Made by a program: the position numbers and the translations under genes. The notes beneath the pieces are model-generated. The model had not been told where the DNA came from. It made no database searches and saw only the letters and a list, made by a program, of their open reading frames with translations. Below, piece by piece: positions 1 to 9,175 of a DNA stretch of 46,997 bases; within the stretch, counting starts at the first letter, position 1; each line of letters begins with the position of its first letter. Source of the stretch: Deltaproteobacteria bacterium (lineage in GTDB: Bacteria; Desulfobacterota; Desulfobulbia; Desulfobulbales; Desulfurivibrionaceae); the NCBI GenBank assembly GCA_021847425.1, contig JAJZRF010000018.1:1-46997 (forward strand), read 5' to 3'.

Positions 1-652
1 TGACCCGGCCAACCGGAATAATGACAAAACGGGACAAACACCAGTACACGGCAAGACAAAGGGCCAGCACCGCGCAGCCGATGGCAAGAAGGATCACAAT
101 CCCCAGCCGCCAGGAGGCCGCTGACAGCGCATCCTGCGTGGCCTGAACCTGTTGTTCGATGCGGCGGGAGACTTCCGCGGAGTTTTTCGCAACCCCGGCA
201 AAGCTCAGGCCCACCTCGACAAAACCGATGGTCTTGCCCTCGAACACGATCTCCTTGCGCAGGGTTTCCTTGGCTTCCTCCTGACCCTTGGCCTGGGCAA
301 GGACATTCTTGTCCTTGCCGTAAAACACCACGGAAACAACATCCTTGTCATTTTTGGCGTTGGCGGCAAGCCTGGTCATGGAATCAAAATCATACCCGAC
401 GATCAAGGCCGATCCTGTCTGGGCCAGAAGAGCGGCAATGGACTCCCCCTTCTGCCGCAACTCCCCGGCCAGCAGCTTTTCCTGCTCCGCCTGCTCGGAC
501 TTCAGCCGGTTGATAAACTCCTCCGCCTGTTTGCCCTGGGAGTGGCTGGCAGTGTAAATAGCCACCACCGCCAGCACTCCCATCAATACCTGCGCCAGGA
601 TAGAGACGATGAAAATAAACCTGGCGGCAATTCCTCTATTTTTCGAAACCAT
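1..652 (-). CDS. Membrane sensor protein, N-terminal part (gene runs off the left edge)
   Basis: The frame starts at an ATG at 652 with GGGAGG about 8 bases upstream and is open to the window edge, giving about 217 residues. A short basic N-terminus precedes a first membrane segment (residues about 10-33). A periplasmic stretch of about 125 residues follows, containing a coiled-coil segment rich in Glu, Gln and Lys and a region ending in a KTIGFVEVGLSF-type strand as in PAS-like/single-Cache sensor folds. A second membrane segment (about 180-205) ends in an I-I-P motif typical of a HAMP domain start. The output domain lies outside the window, so histidine kinase, methyl-accepting protein or diguanylate cyclase are all possible. 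It follows the PhnD-like gene by 21 bases on the same strand, so the two are probably cotranscribed and may form a binding-protein/sensor pair (inference). Confidence 0.75.
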   Translation of the reverse strand, partial: MVSKNRGIAARFIFIVSILAQVLMGVLAVVAIYTASHSQGKQAEEFINRLKSEQAEQEKLLAGELRQKGESIAALLAQTGSALIVGYDFDSMTRLAANAKNDKDVVSVVFYGKDKNVLAQAKGQEEAKETLRKEIVFEGKTIGFVEVGLSFAGVAKNSAEVSRRIEQQVQATQDALSAASWRLGIVILLAIGCAVLALCLAVYWCLSRFVIIPVGRV

Positions 653-673
653 TCACGATCCCTCCCGGATTGC

Positions 674-1567
674 CTAGTTGGCAAAGGCGCCGTACTTGAG
701 CGCCTTCAGGCATTCCCGCACGCTTTTGAAATCGGCAGGCGGCGCCCAGCCCAGGATCCCGGCTTTTTTTGCCGCATCGGAATCAGGCTTCTCCGCGATG
801 AGGGCTGCGGCGAGCTTTTTGGCCTTGGCCCCATCAACATGCTTTACCACGGCCATGGGCCATTCTGGGTACAACTCGGTGCTGTGCACATAGGGGAAGC
901 TGTCTTTGATCTGGTTGATGATCCTGAAGTCGGACATGGCGATCTTGCCTTCCTTTGTCATGGCTTCCAGGGTATCGCTTCGAACCGTGCCGGCATCCAT
1001 GGCCCCATTTTTCACGGCCAGAACCACATTGTCATGCTTGCCGCCTTCCCTGAATTCGGCAAAATCCTTCTTGTAATCGATCCCGTTCTGGAGCAGAAGC
1101 CGCAAGGCCATCTGACCACCGCCAAAGGAGGAGGACTTCACCACCATGAATTTTTTGCCCTTCAGATCGGAGAGAGTATGGATGGGACTATCCTTGCGCA
1201 CGAAGATCACCCCGCCGAACTCCTTGACCGGCTTGCCTCCCGCCGAGTTGACCTGCATGGCGATGGCCTTGATGCCGTAGAGTTTTTCCATCTCCACATA
1301 AAAAGCGGAGTTCGCCAGCACAAAATCGATCTTGCCGTCTTTCACCATGGGCTCAATGGCGGCAAACTCGAGGGGCACAATGGTAACCGGCTCTCCCATC
1401 TTGCTGGTGAGATACTCCCCGGTTGCGGCCCATTCCTCCATGACCTTGGGCGCTCCCCGCAGGGCCAGGACCCCGATCTTGATCTCCGCCTGAGCCCCCG
1501 CGACAAACATGACGCTGGCCAGCAGGGCCAAACACATCATCCCGATCCTCTTCATGCTGCTTCCCAT
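674..1567 (-). CDS. PhnD-like periplasmic substrate-binding protein (phosphate/phosphite/phosphonate family)
   Basis: This 297-residue protein has a signal peptide (a basic MKR start, hydrophobic core, then A-G-A-Q-A before the mature EIKIGVLALRG). It reads as a type 2 periplasmic binding protein of the PhnD/SsuA-like group: EEWAATGEYLTSKMG, PLEF, FVLANSAFYVEMEK, GGVIFVRKDSPI, LKGKKFMVVKSSSFGG and AGTVRSDTLEAM are at the expected places. An AAGGAGAGG ribosome site lies 4-7 bases before the ATG at 1567; an internal ATG at 1555 is the alternative start. No permease or ATPase gene is next to it; instead a membrane sensor follows by 21 bases. This suggests a role in ligand sensing rather than uptake, although transporter genes could lie elsewhere. 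The ligand cannot be read from sequence. Confidence 0.85.
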   Translation of the reverse strand: MGSSMKRIGMMCLALLASVMFVAGAQAEIKIGVLALRGAPKVMEEWAATGEYLTSKMGEPVTIVPLEFAAIEPMVKDGKIDFVLANSAFYVEMEKLYGIKAIAMQVNSAGGKPVKEFGGVIFVRKDSPIHTLSDLKGKKFMVVKSSSFGGGQMALRLLLQNGIDYKKDFAEFREGGKHDNVVLAVKNGAMDAGTVRSDTLEAMTKEGKIAMSDFRIINQIKDSFPYVHSTELYPEWPMAVVKHVDGAKAKKLAAALIAEKPDSDAAKKAGILGWAPPADFKSVRECLKALKYGAFAN

Positions 1568-1713
1568 AACACCTCTCCTTGCTGTATTGTTTCATGCTTT
1601 TCCCCGGATAATCCGGGCTCCCAGACAGCCAACGACAAGGAACCTTCCGGCACAAACCAATGGCCACGCGCCGGAAGATAAAATATAGGCAACACCTCTC
1701 ACCTGGGATTTAT

Positions 1714-1741
1714 TGTATAATTTTCAAAAAGATACTGTCAA
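1714..1741 (-). promoter_or_regulatory. Sigma-70-like promoter for the PhnD-like/sensor operon
   Basis: On the minus strand TTGACA (1741-1736) is followed after 16 bases by TATACA (1719-1714). It lies about 147 bases upstream of the PhnD-like start. The leader also contains a short GC-rich inverted repeat (CCCGGAT/ATCCGGG, about 1601-1616). Apart from this and the hairpin at 1805-1834, the 398-base gap 1568-1965 shows no convincing gene. Confidence 0.6.
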
Positions 1742-1804
1742 AGGCTATTATCCTTTTTAATCTTCTTCAGGGATCATTGCCGCCAAATATCTTTCTGAAA
1801 AACT

Positions 1805-1834
1805 TTTGCCCGGATGCCGCCGTTGCCGGGCAAA
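1805..1834 (-). terminator. Hairpin, probable terminator of the two-component operon
   Basis: TTTGCCCGG and CCGGGCAAA form a 9-bp stem around a 12-base loop. On the minus strand it is followed by AGTTTTTC. It lies 131 bases beyond the stop of the response regulator gene, so it probably ends that transcript. The T-run is imperfect. Confidence 0.5.
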
Positions 1835-1965
1835 TATTCTGCGCACTCCGCGAAGCAGGCCTTTGCCTTGGGCTCTTCAGCCGTTATCGTTTTGCAAAAT
1901 GCCCTGAAAAATGAAACCATTAGAAACAGCTGGGAGGGGAGATATTCTCCATCAACGGCAGAGGC

Positions 1966-3309
1966 TCAAATCTTGAATTTTTCCAGACGATAGATCAGAA
2001 CATGACGCGGGATCTTGAGCAGGCGGGCGGCCTCGGAGCGATTGCCATTGGCTTTGCGCAGGGCCTTTTTAATCAGACCCTGCTCCACCGCCTCCAGGGA
2101 AAGCCCCGCCTCGGGAATTTCCGGAATCCCGTTTGCCACTGCCGACTGGGCCGCAGACGTAAGGTGGAGATCATCCGCCTCGATGCGCAGCCCCTTGCGC
2201 AGGATAACCGCGCGCTCGACAATGTTTTGCAGCTCGCGGATATTGCCGGGCCAGGAATGACCCTTGAGCCGGGCCAAGGCCCCGGCGGAAAATCCCACCC
2301 CGGCGGGAGCGCCCAGCTTAAGGAGAAAATGGGCAACCAGGCCCGGAATATCCTCCCGCCGTTCCCGCAGGGGCGGGAGATGCAGGAGAATAACCCCCAG
2401 ACGGTAGTAAAGATCCTCCCGAAAGGTTCCCTGACCGATGGCCGAGTACAAATCACGGTTGGAAGCGGCAATCAGGCGGACATCCACCGCCTCCGGCTGG
2501 TCCGCGCCAACCGACGCCACCACCCTCTCCTGAATGGCGCGGAGCAACTTGGCCTGCAAGTCCAGACGCAGCTCACCGATCTCATCAAGAAACAGGGTGC
2601 CGCCGGCCGCGGATTGAAAACACCCCTTGCGGCTGCTCACCGCCCCGGTAAAGGCGCCTTTGACATGGCCGAAGAGTTCGCTTTCCAGAAGATTCTCCGG
2701 AATGGCGGCACAGTTCACCGCCACCATGGAGCCCTGCGCCCTGGGACTGTGCTGATGGATGAGCCTGGCCAGCACCTCCTTGCCGGTGCCGGATTCGCCG
2801 GTAATCAGAACGGTGGCCTCGCTGTTGGCCGCCCGCCTTGCCGTGTCAAGCAACTCGGCCATAGCGGGGTTGGCGGTTTCCATGCCCTCGGTGCCCGTGA
2901 GCCTGTCGACTTCGCCGCTCAATTGCTTTTTTTGTTCATGCAGCTGCCGCATCTCCAAGGCGTTCCGGCAGGAAAGCCGCAGGGCCTCACGATCAAAGGG
3001 CTTGGCCAAAAAGGTAAAGGCCCCTTCCTGCATGGCCTTGACCGCCAGCTCGATGGAACCGAAGGCCGTAATCACCAGCACCGGGGTGAAGGGCGATGCC
3101 TTTTTCACCGCCGCCAAAATCTGCAAGCCGTTCAGATCGCCCAGCTGCACATCGGTGATCACCAGGTCCGGGTCGTGCTTATGGAAAAGCGCCAACCCCT
3201 CCCGGCCAGAGGCTGCACCGAGCACGGCAAAGCCGGCGCTGCTCAGGTTGTACTCGGTAACCCGTCGCAGGCTGGCGTCATCATCAATCAAAAGAATCCG
3301 GGGTTTCAT
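1966..3309 (-). CDS. Sigma-54-dependent response regulator, NtrC family
   Basis: The 447 residues have the full NtrC layout. The receiver domain (1-120) has the acidic pocket D9-D11, phospho-acceptor D53 and K103. The AAA+ domain (about 145-375) has Walker A GESGTGKE (171-178), the sigma-54-contacting GAFTGA loop (218-223) and Walker B GGTLFLDEIGEL. A Fis-type helix-turn-helix closes the protein (NRSEAARLLKIPRHVLIYRL). Its ATG overlaps the stop of the upstream histidine kinase gene by 4 bases (ATGA), so the pair is translationally coupled. The target promoters are unknown. One good GG-N10-GC promoter exists in this window upstream of maf (43949-43962), but nothing links it to this regulator. 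Confidence 0.93.
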   Translation of the reverse strand: MKPRILLIDDDASLRRVTEYNLSSAGFAVLGAASGREGLALFHKHDPDLVITDVQLGDLNGLQILAAVKKASPFTPVLVITAFGSIELAVKAMQEGAFTFLAKPFDREALRLSCRNALEMRQLHEQKKQLSGEVDRLTGTEGMETANPAMAELLDTARRAANSEATVLITGESGTGKEVLARLIHQHSPRAQGSMVAVNCAAIPENLLESELFGHVKGAFTGAVSSRKGCFQSAAGGTLFLDEIGELRLDLQAKLLRAIQERVVASVGADQPEAVDVRLIAASNRDLYSAIGQGTFREDLYYRLGVILLHLPPLRERREDIPGLVAHFLLKLGAPAGVGFSAGALARLKGHSWPGNIRELQNIVERAVILRKGLRIEADDLHLTSAAQSAVANGIPEIPEAGLSLEAVEQGLIKKALRKANGNRSEAARLLKIPRHVLIYRLEKFKI

Positions 3310-4448
3310 CGGATCGCCTCCGCCTCACCCTGTCTGACCAGGCCGGTGTCGTTTTTTAGAGGAAGCAGGATCTCGAAACAGGCCCCTCCTCCCGGACGGT
3401 CCATGGCCCGGAGACTGCCGCCGTAGCTTTCCACGATCTTCCGGCTGATCAGCAGCCCAAGACCCGTACCATCACTCTTGCCGGAATAAAACGGCTCAAA
3501 GATCCGTTCCTTTTCCGCCTCCGGAACGCCGGGCCCATCATCACAAACGGAGATCCGCCAGCCCCCGTCCGCGCTACTTTCCACCATGAGCCAGATATGC
3601 CCGCCGGGCAACACCGCGTCCAACCCGTTGAGACCAAGATTCAGGAGGACTTGGGAAAACTTGGCGCTTTCCACCAGCAGATGCTGGGCTTCACCATTTT
3701 CCGGCAGGATAAAGCGCGCCTGTTTTTCCTGCAGCTGCCTTTCCAGCAAGGCGGCAACGTGCCGGGCAACCACGGCCAGCGGCTCAAGAGCCTCTGCCTC
3801 TGCCCGCGCCTGGGGGTGCCCCTTGGAATAATGGAGTATTTCCTCCACCGTGTCGTGCAACCTGCCTGTTTCCTTGAAAAGGATGTCCACAAACTCCCTT
3901 TTTGGATGATCCCCGGGAAATTCATCGCGGAGGATTTCCGCCGTGCCTTTGATGGAAGCGAGAGGATTTTTTATTTCGTGGGCCAGGGAAGCGGAGAGCC
4001 TGCCAAGGGCGGAAAATTTCTGGGCTGCGGCCAGCCTGGTCTCCGCCTCGATGAGCTGGGCGGTTTCCTTCTGGAGCCGGGCATAGGATGCCTGGAGCTT
4101 CTCGGACAACTGCCGGTACCGTTCGCGCAGGCGGGTCTGCCGTCCGGAGATCACCCCGACCAGCAAACCCGCCGCGAGATAGAGGACAATTTCGGTCATC
4201 TCGCTTAAGTATGCCTGCGGCCCGCGACAAGCGTAGAGAAGAACATGGGGGATAAAAGCGATGGATGTGAGCACGGCCAGACCCAGACCGCCCGGCACGC
4301 CGAACCAGAGACCGCCAAGCACGATGGGGAAAAAACTGAGCCGCCGGTAGGTGTTGTGGTAATAGATAAGATCCCCGGGGGTAAAAAGATGGAGCAACCC
4401 GATGGCTACGACAGCGGCAAGCAAGCCGGTAAAAAGGAACTTACGCAT
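3306..4448 (-). CDS. Membrane histidine kinase of the NtrC-type pair (ZraS/AtoS-like)
   Basis: The start was set at the ATG at 4448 because GGAGGCGG lies just upstream and the protein then begins with a membrane segment; a longer in-frame reading to 4643 adds a non-conserved tail. The 380 residues contain about four hydrophobic segments in residues 5-100 with almost no periplasmic domain. A coiled coil (105-145) follows, then the HisKA box with H157 (SLAHEIKNPLASIKG), the N box around N274, the G1 box DDGPGV (303-308) and G2 box GTGLGL (327-332). Autophosphorylation at H157 and transfer to D53 of the overlapping regulator is the expected chemistry. The signal is probably sensed in or at the membrane. 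Confidence 0.9.
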   Translation of the reverse strand: MRKFLFTGLLAAVVAIGLLHLFTPGDLIYYHNTYRRLSFFPIVLGGLWFGVPGGLGLAVLTSIAFIPHVLLYACRGPQAYLSEMTEIVLYLAAGLLVGVISGRQTRLRERYRQLSEKLQASYARLQKETAQLIEAETRLAAAQKFSALGRLSASLAHEIKNPLASIKGTAEILRDEFPGDHPKREFVDILFKETGRLHDTVEEILHYSKGHPQARAEAEALEPLAVVARHVAALLERQLQEKQARFILPENGEAQHLLVESAKFSQVLLNLGLNGLDAVLPGGHIWLMVESSADGGWRISVCDDGPGVPEAEKERIFEPFYSGKSDGTGLGLLISRKIVESYGGSLRAMDRPGGGACFEILLPLKNDTGLVRQGEAEAIR

Positions 4449-4693
4449 ACCGCCTCCGGAAAAAAATCGCGACTGATTGCCCGGGCTGTTGAGACACCCC
4501 GTTTTCCGGCAGCCAGCGCCAATGCCGGGGAAGCATCGCCAATTCAAGCAGATACAACTTGCTGAAATTGCGAGGAAGTACAAAACTAATCTTCCTAACT
4601 CCAGAGGCAAAAAAAGCCGGGGATGACTTTTTTCAACAGCCATTGAGGGGATGTGGGGCGCCTCGGCAATAAAGGCAAAAAAAGGCTGTGGCC

Positions 4694-5893
4694 CTAGGAT
4701 CGGTAATCCGCGTTAATCTTCACGTAATCCAGGGAAAAATCGCAGGTGTGGATCTCCTTGCGCCCCTGGCCGGCATGCAGATCAATGGTCACGATGAATT
4801 CCCGCTTCTTCAGGACGGCGGTGGCCTGTTCCTCCACACCCTTGCCCTGGCCAAGCCCCTCCCGCACCATGAAAATCCCGTCAAAGGCGATGTCCACCTG
4901 CCGCTGGTCAAACTGGGCGCCGGAACGGCCCAGGGCAGCGATGATCCTGCCCCAGTTTGCATCCTCGCCAAAGAAAGCGGTCTTGACCAGATTGGAGTTG
5001 GCCACGGTCCGGGCCGCCTGATCGGCTTGGGCTTCGGTGGCCGCGCCCTGGACCCTTATGGTCACCAGCTTGGTCGCGCCTTCCCCGTCCCGGACAATCA
5101 TGAGGGCCAGTTCCTTGCACAGATCCTCCAGGACGGCAGCAAAGGCGGAGAGCGCCTCGGGCCGATCCTCGGCAATGGGCGGGTGTTCCGCCAACCCGTT
5201 GGCCATGAGCAGCACCGTGTCGTTGGTGCTGGTGTCGCCATCCACGGTTATGGCATTGAAGGTTTCCGCCACCGCTTTTTTCAGGATGCTCTGGAGCAAA
5301 TCGTGGTCGACCTTGGCATCAGTGAGGATAAAGGAAAGCATGGTGGCCATGTTGGGCATGATCATGCCCGCGCCCTTGGCCAGGCCCAAAAGCTTGACCG
5401 GCTTGCCGTCGATAAAGGCGGTGCGCACCGCGATCTTCCGGAAGGTGTCGGTGGTCATGATGGCCAGGGCCACATCGCCAAGGCCCTCGGCGGAGAGATT
5501 CCGCGCCGCCTTGGGGATCCCCCGCTGAAAACAGGCCAGTTCCAGCTGCTGACCGATAATGCCGGTGGAGCAGACCTGCACCAGTTCCGGGGCGATATCC
5601 AGGGCATCGGCGGCCATACCCGTGGTCAACCGGGCCAGCCGCATGCCTTCCTCGCCGGTGCAGGCGTTGGCGATGCCGGAATTGACCAAAATGGCCTGGG
5701 CCTTACCGGTTTTGCAGCGCTCCATATCAAGGAGCACCGGCGCCGCCTTGACCAGGCTGGTGGTGAATACCCCGGCCACGGAGGCAGGCTTGTCGCTGAC
5801 AATCAGGGCAAGATCGAGCCGGTCCTTGCCGCGGATTCCGGAGTTTACCGCCGCAGCCCTGAAACCCTGAACCAAAAAATTTTCTGAGGACAT
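4694..5893 (-). CDS. argJ: Bifunctional glutamate N-acetyltransferase / N-acetylglutamate synthase
   Basis: The 399-residue protein moves the acetyl group from N-acetylornithine to glutamate and, in bifunctional members, also makes N-acetylglutamate from acetyl-CoA in arginine synthesis. The self-cleavage motif KGAGMIMPNMATML is present with the nucleophile Thr at about residue 184; cleavage there yields alpha and beta chains. The C-terminus NADYRS is typical. The start is the ATG at 5893, with AGGAAG 8 bases upstream; a longer start at 5911 would overlap secA. With the chosen start only one base separates the secA stop from the argJ ATG, so translation is probably coupled. A short ArgA-like acetyltransferase two genes upstream could supply the same first step. 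Confidence 0.95.
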   Translation of the reverse strand: MSSENFLVQGFRAAAVNSGIRGKDRLDLALIVSDKPASVAGVFTTSLVKAAPVLLDMERCKTGKAQAILVNSGIANACTGEEGMRLARLTTGMAADALDIAPELVQVCSTGIIGQQLELACFQRGIPKAARNLSAEGLGDVALAIMTTDTFRKIAVRTAFIDGKPVKLLGLAKGAGMIMPNMATMLSFILTDAKVDHDLLQSILKKAVAETFNAITVDGDTSTNDTVLLMANGLAEHPPIAEDRPEALSAFAAVLEDLCKELALMIVRDGEGATKLVTIRVQGAATEAQADQAARTVANSNLVKTAFFGEDANWGRIIAALGRSGAQFDQRQVDIAFDGIFMVREGLGQGKGVEEQATAVLKKREFIVTIDLHAGQGRKEIHTCDFSLDYVKINADYRS

Positions 5894-5894
5894 A

Positions 5895-8447
5895 TCATTT
5901 CTTCCTGCCATTCTTGCCGCAGCACCGTTTGTATTTCAGCCCGCTGCCACAGGGGCAGTCGGAGTTGCGTCCTATCTTGTCTCCCTCGCGGGAGAACGGC
6001 TTGTGGGCATTATCCTCCTCATCGGCGCCACGGCTCAGCTGCATGGGCAGCCGCTGCTCCCGTTGCTCGCGCTCCAGTTCGGCCACCTCCTCGTCGCGCA
6101 CCAGCTGGAGCCGGAACAGGGTGCTGACGGTCTGGGTCTTTACCGTGCCGATCATCTCCCCGAACATGTTGAATCCTTCTCTTTTGTACTCATCCAGCGG
6201 ATTCTTCTGGCCGTAGCCGCGCAGGCCAATGCCTTCCTTCAGGTGATCCATGTTGAGCAGATGCTCTTTCCAGTGATGATCCACGATCTGCAGCAGAACA
6301 ACCCGCTCCAGATGGCGCATGTTCAAATCGCCGATCTCCTGCTCGCGCTTGGCATAGCGGTCTTTCAACGCAACGAGGATCAGAGCGGCAAGGCCGGCGG
6401 AATCAAGATCCTTTTTCTCCTCCTCGCGCCACTCCCCGGCAAAGCCGAACAGGGCCGACAGCCTCTCGGAAACCCCGGACCAGTCCCACTCCTCCGAAGG
6501 GACCCGCCCATCAGCGAACTCGCCGGCCACCATGTCGGCCAGCCCCGGGAGCATCTCGATCACAACCTCATGGACATCCTCGGAGGCCAGCACCTCGCGG
6601 CGCTGGCGGTAGATAACCTCCCGCTGCTTGTTCATCACATCGTCGTATTCGAGCAGGTGCTTGCGGATATCGAAGTTATGCCCCTCCACCTTGCGCTGGG
6701 CGTTTTCAATGGCCCGGCTGATCATGGTGTGCTCGATGGGCTCGTCCTCTTCCATGCCCAGCTTGTCCATGATGCCGGAGATGCGGTCGGAGCCGAAGAT
6801 CCGCAGCAGATCATCCTCCAGCGAGAGATAGAAACGGGAGGAGCCGGGATCGCCCTGACGCCCGGAACGGCCGCGCAACTGGTTGTCGATCCGGCGGCTC
6901 TCATGACGGCTGGTGCCCAGGATGTGCAACCCGCCCAATTCTGTTACCCCCTCACCCAGCTTGATGTCGGTGCCCCGGCCCGCCATGTTGGTGGCGATGG
7001 TCACCTTGCCCTTCTGTCCGGCGTCGGCAACAATCTCGGCCTCCTTCTCATGCTGCTTGGCGTTGAGCACCGCATGGGGAACTCCCTCCTTCTTGAGCAT
7101 GGCGGAGATCTTCTCGGAAACATCGATGCTGATGGTGCCGACCAGCACGGGCTGGCCCTTCTTGTGCAATTCCTGAATCTCCCGGATGATGGCGCGATCC
7201 TTGGCCTTGGCGTTTTTATAGATGACATCGGCATAATCCTTGCGGATCATGGTGTTGTGGGTGGGGATGATCACCACATCGAGATTGTAGATCTTCTTGA
7301 ATTCCGCAGCCTCGGTGTCCGCGGTGCCGGTCATGCCGGAGAGTTTTTCATACATGCGGAAATAATTCTGGAAGGTAATGGAGGCAAGGGTCTGATTTTC
7401 CTGCTCCACCTTGACCCCCTCCTTGGCCTCCAGGGCCTGGTGCAGACCATCACTGAAACGACGGCCCTCCATGGCCCGGCCGGTAAACTCGTCCACAATC
7501 ACCACCTGGCCGTCCCGCACCAGATAATCCACGTCCCGCTTGAAAAGCACATTGGCCTTCAAGGCCTGGTTCAGATGATGCAGCCACTCGATATTCCGGG
7601 GATCATAGAGATTGTCCACGTTGAGCAGCTTTTCGCCCAAGGTCACGCCCTCGTCGCTGAGCGAAACGGACCTGGTTTTTTCATCCAGGGTGTAATGCTC
7701 GTCGGCTTTGAACTTGTGGATGATCCGGTTCACCCGTTCGTACAGCTCGGTGGACATCTCCGCGGGCCCGGAGATAATCAGGGGGGTTCTTGCCTCGTCA
7801 ATGAGGATGGAGTCCACCTCGTCGACAATGGCGTAGTTGAACTCGCGCTGGCAGAATTCCTTGAGGTCGAACTTCATGTTGTCGCGCAGATAATCAAAGC
7901 CGAATTCGTTGTTGGTCCCGTAAGTAATGTCGGAGGCGTAGGCCTCCCGGCGGGCCGCATCATCCATGTCATGCAGGATGGAACCAACGCTGAGGCCGAG
8001 AAAGCGGTAGAGCTTGCCCATCCACTCGGCATCGCGCCGGGCCAGATAATCGTTGACCGTGACCACATGCACGCCGCGACCGGGAAGGGCATTGAGATAT
8101 ACCGCCAAGGTGGCGGCCAGGGTTTTTCCCTCGCCGGTTTTCATCTCGGCGATCTTGCCCTGATGGAGAACCATGCCGCCTATGAGCTGCACGTCGAAAT
8201 GACGCATGCCCAAGACCCGCCAGGCCGCCTCCCGGCAGACGGCAAAAGCCTCGGGGAGCAGACTGTCAAGGGACGCTCCGGCAGCGAGCCGCTCCCGGAA
8301 AAGCCCGGTCCTCGCCGCAAGAGACCCATCATCGAGCTTTTTGATCTCGGGCTCCAGCTGATTGACCGCCGCAACCATGGGTTGAATGCTTTTAAGAACC
8401 CGCTCATTTTGGCTGCCAAAAACCTTTTTTAAAACAGAACCGAACAT
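5895..8447 (-). CDS. secA: Preprotein translocase ATPase SecA
   Basis: SecA drives proteins through the SecYEG channel by ATP hydrolysis. The start at 8447 gives 850 residues beginning [16 protein letters not shown], with GGAG 7 bases upstream; a longer reading to 8492 is not supported. Visible features are Walker A MKTGEGKT (about 102-109), the [20 protein letters not shown] box, the preprotein-crosslinking region, the [13 protein letters not shown] motif and [13 protein letters not shown]. The C-terminal SEC-C zinc motif [13 protein letters not shown] that contacts SecB and lipids is intact. Length and motif order are normal. It sits 69 bases downstream of the ArgA-like gene and one base upstream of argJ. 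Confidence 0.97.
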   Translation of the reverse strand: MFGSVLKKVFGSQNERVLKSIQPMVAAVNQLEPEIKKLDDGSLAARTGLFRERLAAGASLDSLLPEAFAVCREAAWRVLGMRHFDVQLIGGMVLHQGKIAEMKTGEGKTLAATLAVYLNALPGRGVHVVTVNDYLARRDAEWMGKLYRFLGLSVGSILHDMDDAARREAYASDITYGTNNEFGFDYLRDNMKFDLKEFCQREFNYAIVDEVDSILIDEARTPLIISGPAEMSTELYERVNRIIHKFKADEHYTLDEKTRSVSLSDEGVTLGEKLLNVDNLYDPRNIEWLHHLNQALKANVLFKRDVDYLVRDGQVVIVDEFTGRAMEGRRFSDGLHQALEAKEGVKVEQENQTLASITFQNYFRMYEKLSGMTGTADTEAAEFKKIYNLDVVIIPTHNTMIRKDYADVIYKNAKAKDRAIIREIQELHKKGQPVLVGTISIDVSEKISAMLKKEGVPHAVLNAKQHEKEAEIVADAGQKGKVTIATNMAGRGTDIKLGEGVTELGGLHILGTSRHESRRIDNQLRGRSGRQGDPGSSRFYLSLEDDLLRIFGSDRISGIMDKLGMEEDEPIEHTMISRAIENAQRKVEGHNFDIRKHLLEYDDVMNKQREVIYRQRREVLASEDVHEVVIEMLPGLADMVAGEFADGRVPSEEWDWSGVSERLSALFGFAGEWREEEKKDLDSAGLAALILVALKDRYAKREQEIGDLNMRHLERVVLLQIVDHHWKEHLLNMDHLKEGIGLRGYGQKNPLDEYKREGFNMFGEMIGTVKTQTVSTLFRLQLVRDEEVAELEREQREQRLPMQLSRGADEEDNAHKPFSREGDKIGRNSDCPCGSGLKYKRCCGKNGRKK

Positions 8448-8516
8448 ATTGCCACTCCAGGAGGTCAACACCGCCAGCATGCCCCAAGGCACACTCCGGC
8501 GCCATCAGCGTTATTT

Positions 8517-8987
8517 TTATTTTTCCCAGACCAGGGCTTCTTCGTTGCAATCCGGGAATTTCGGACATTGAATACAATCACTCCACACCTTGTGGGGGAG
8601 CTCGTTCTTGTCAATATGCCTGAAGCCGAGCCGCTCAAAGAAAGCGGGCTGATAGGTCAGGGTAAAGACCCTGGTAATGCCGAAATGATCCGCCTCGGCC
8701 AGACAGGCATCAACCAGCTGCCGGCCAAGCCCCTGGCCCTGGGCCTCTTCCACCACCGCCAGGGAACGGATCTCCGCCAGGTTCTCCCAGCAGACATGCA
8801 GGGCGCAGATCCCGAGAATCCGGGCGGAGGAGGAATCCCCCGCCCCCTCCTTGACAAAAACCTTGAAATCCCGCAACTGGTCGTACAAGGAACTCAAGGA
8901 ACGGCCCAGCAGCAGACCCTTGTCGGCAAAATGCTGCAACAGGGCATACATCACTTTCACATCGTCCATTCTGGCATCACGAATCAT
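8517..8987 (-). CDS. GNAT acetyltransferase, short ArgA-like N-acetylglutamate synthase
   Basis: The 156-residue protein starts MIRDARMDD at 8987, with GAGG 6 bases upstream. It is a single GNAT domain with the acetyl-CoA loop QGQGLGRQL and the C-terminal signature LPHKVWSDCIQCPKFPDC, which is typical of stand-alone short N-acetylglutamate synthases related to the C-terminal domain of ArgA. It lacks the amino-acid-kinase domain that carries arginine feedback control in full-length ArgA. Its position beside argJ, argS and secA fits arginine synthesis. The Cys pairs near the end (CIQC, C) may be structural. A reading that starts further upstream at 9089 crosses an intergenic repeat and is rejected. 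Confidence 0.85.
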   Translation of the reverse strand: MIRDARMDDVKVMYALLQHFADKGLLLGRSLSSLYDQLRDFKVFVKEGAGDSSSARILGICALHVCWENLAEIRSLAVVEEAQGQGLGRQLVDACLAEADHFGITRVFTLTYQPAFFERLGFRHIDKNELPHKVWSDCIQCPKFPDCNEEALVWEK

Positions 8988-9053
8988 GACGACCTCGTAA
9001 AAAGAGAAACAATCCACATGTCCGTAACACTGAATAAAAGGGTACAAGGCAAC

Positions 9054-9089
9054 AACCGTTGTAATCGCGGCTTTTTGCGATTTCAACAA
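9054..9089. repeat. 36-bp dispersed repeat with inner dyad, copy 1
   Basis: This block lies about 65 bases upstream of the ArgA-like start. Read on the minus strand it matches 11673-11709 with a one-base length change and one to two substitutions. The core AATCGC ... GCGATT is an inverted repeat. No gene explains it. Confidence 0.7.
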
Positions 9090-9175
9090 TCATGACGATC
9101 TCTCACCTTTTCCGGCACGCCCGGCTGGACGAAACCCGTTTGTTCTACCATATAACCGCCCACAAAGAAAAAGAT

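Noticed and set aside
152-1681. Long plus-strand open frame opposite the PhnD-like and sensor genes
   Set aside because: It is a shadow of the real minus-strand genes: low-complexity His/Gly/Leu-rich translation, no ribosome site, no family motif. The same applies to 2002-3426, 4688-5887, 6003-8432, 9915-11729, 12260-13474, 20372-21523, 21664-22860, 35022-36185, 38119-39483 and 40551-41702.
1660-1914. 84-codon plus-strand frame in the gap after the PhnD-like gene
   Set aside because: It has no ribosome site and crosses both the promoter and the terminator hairpin predicted for the minus strand.
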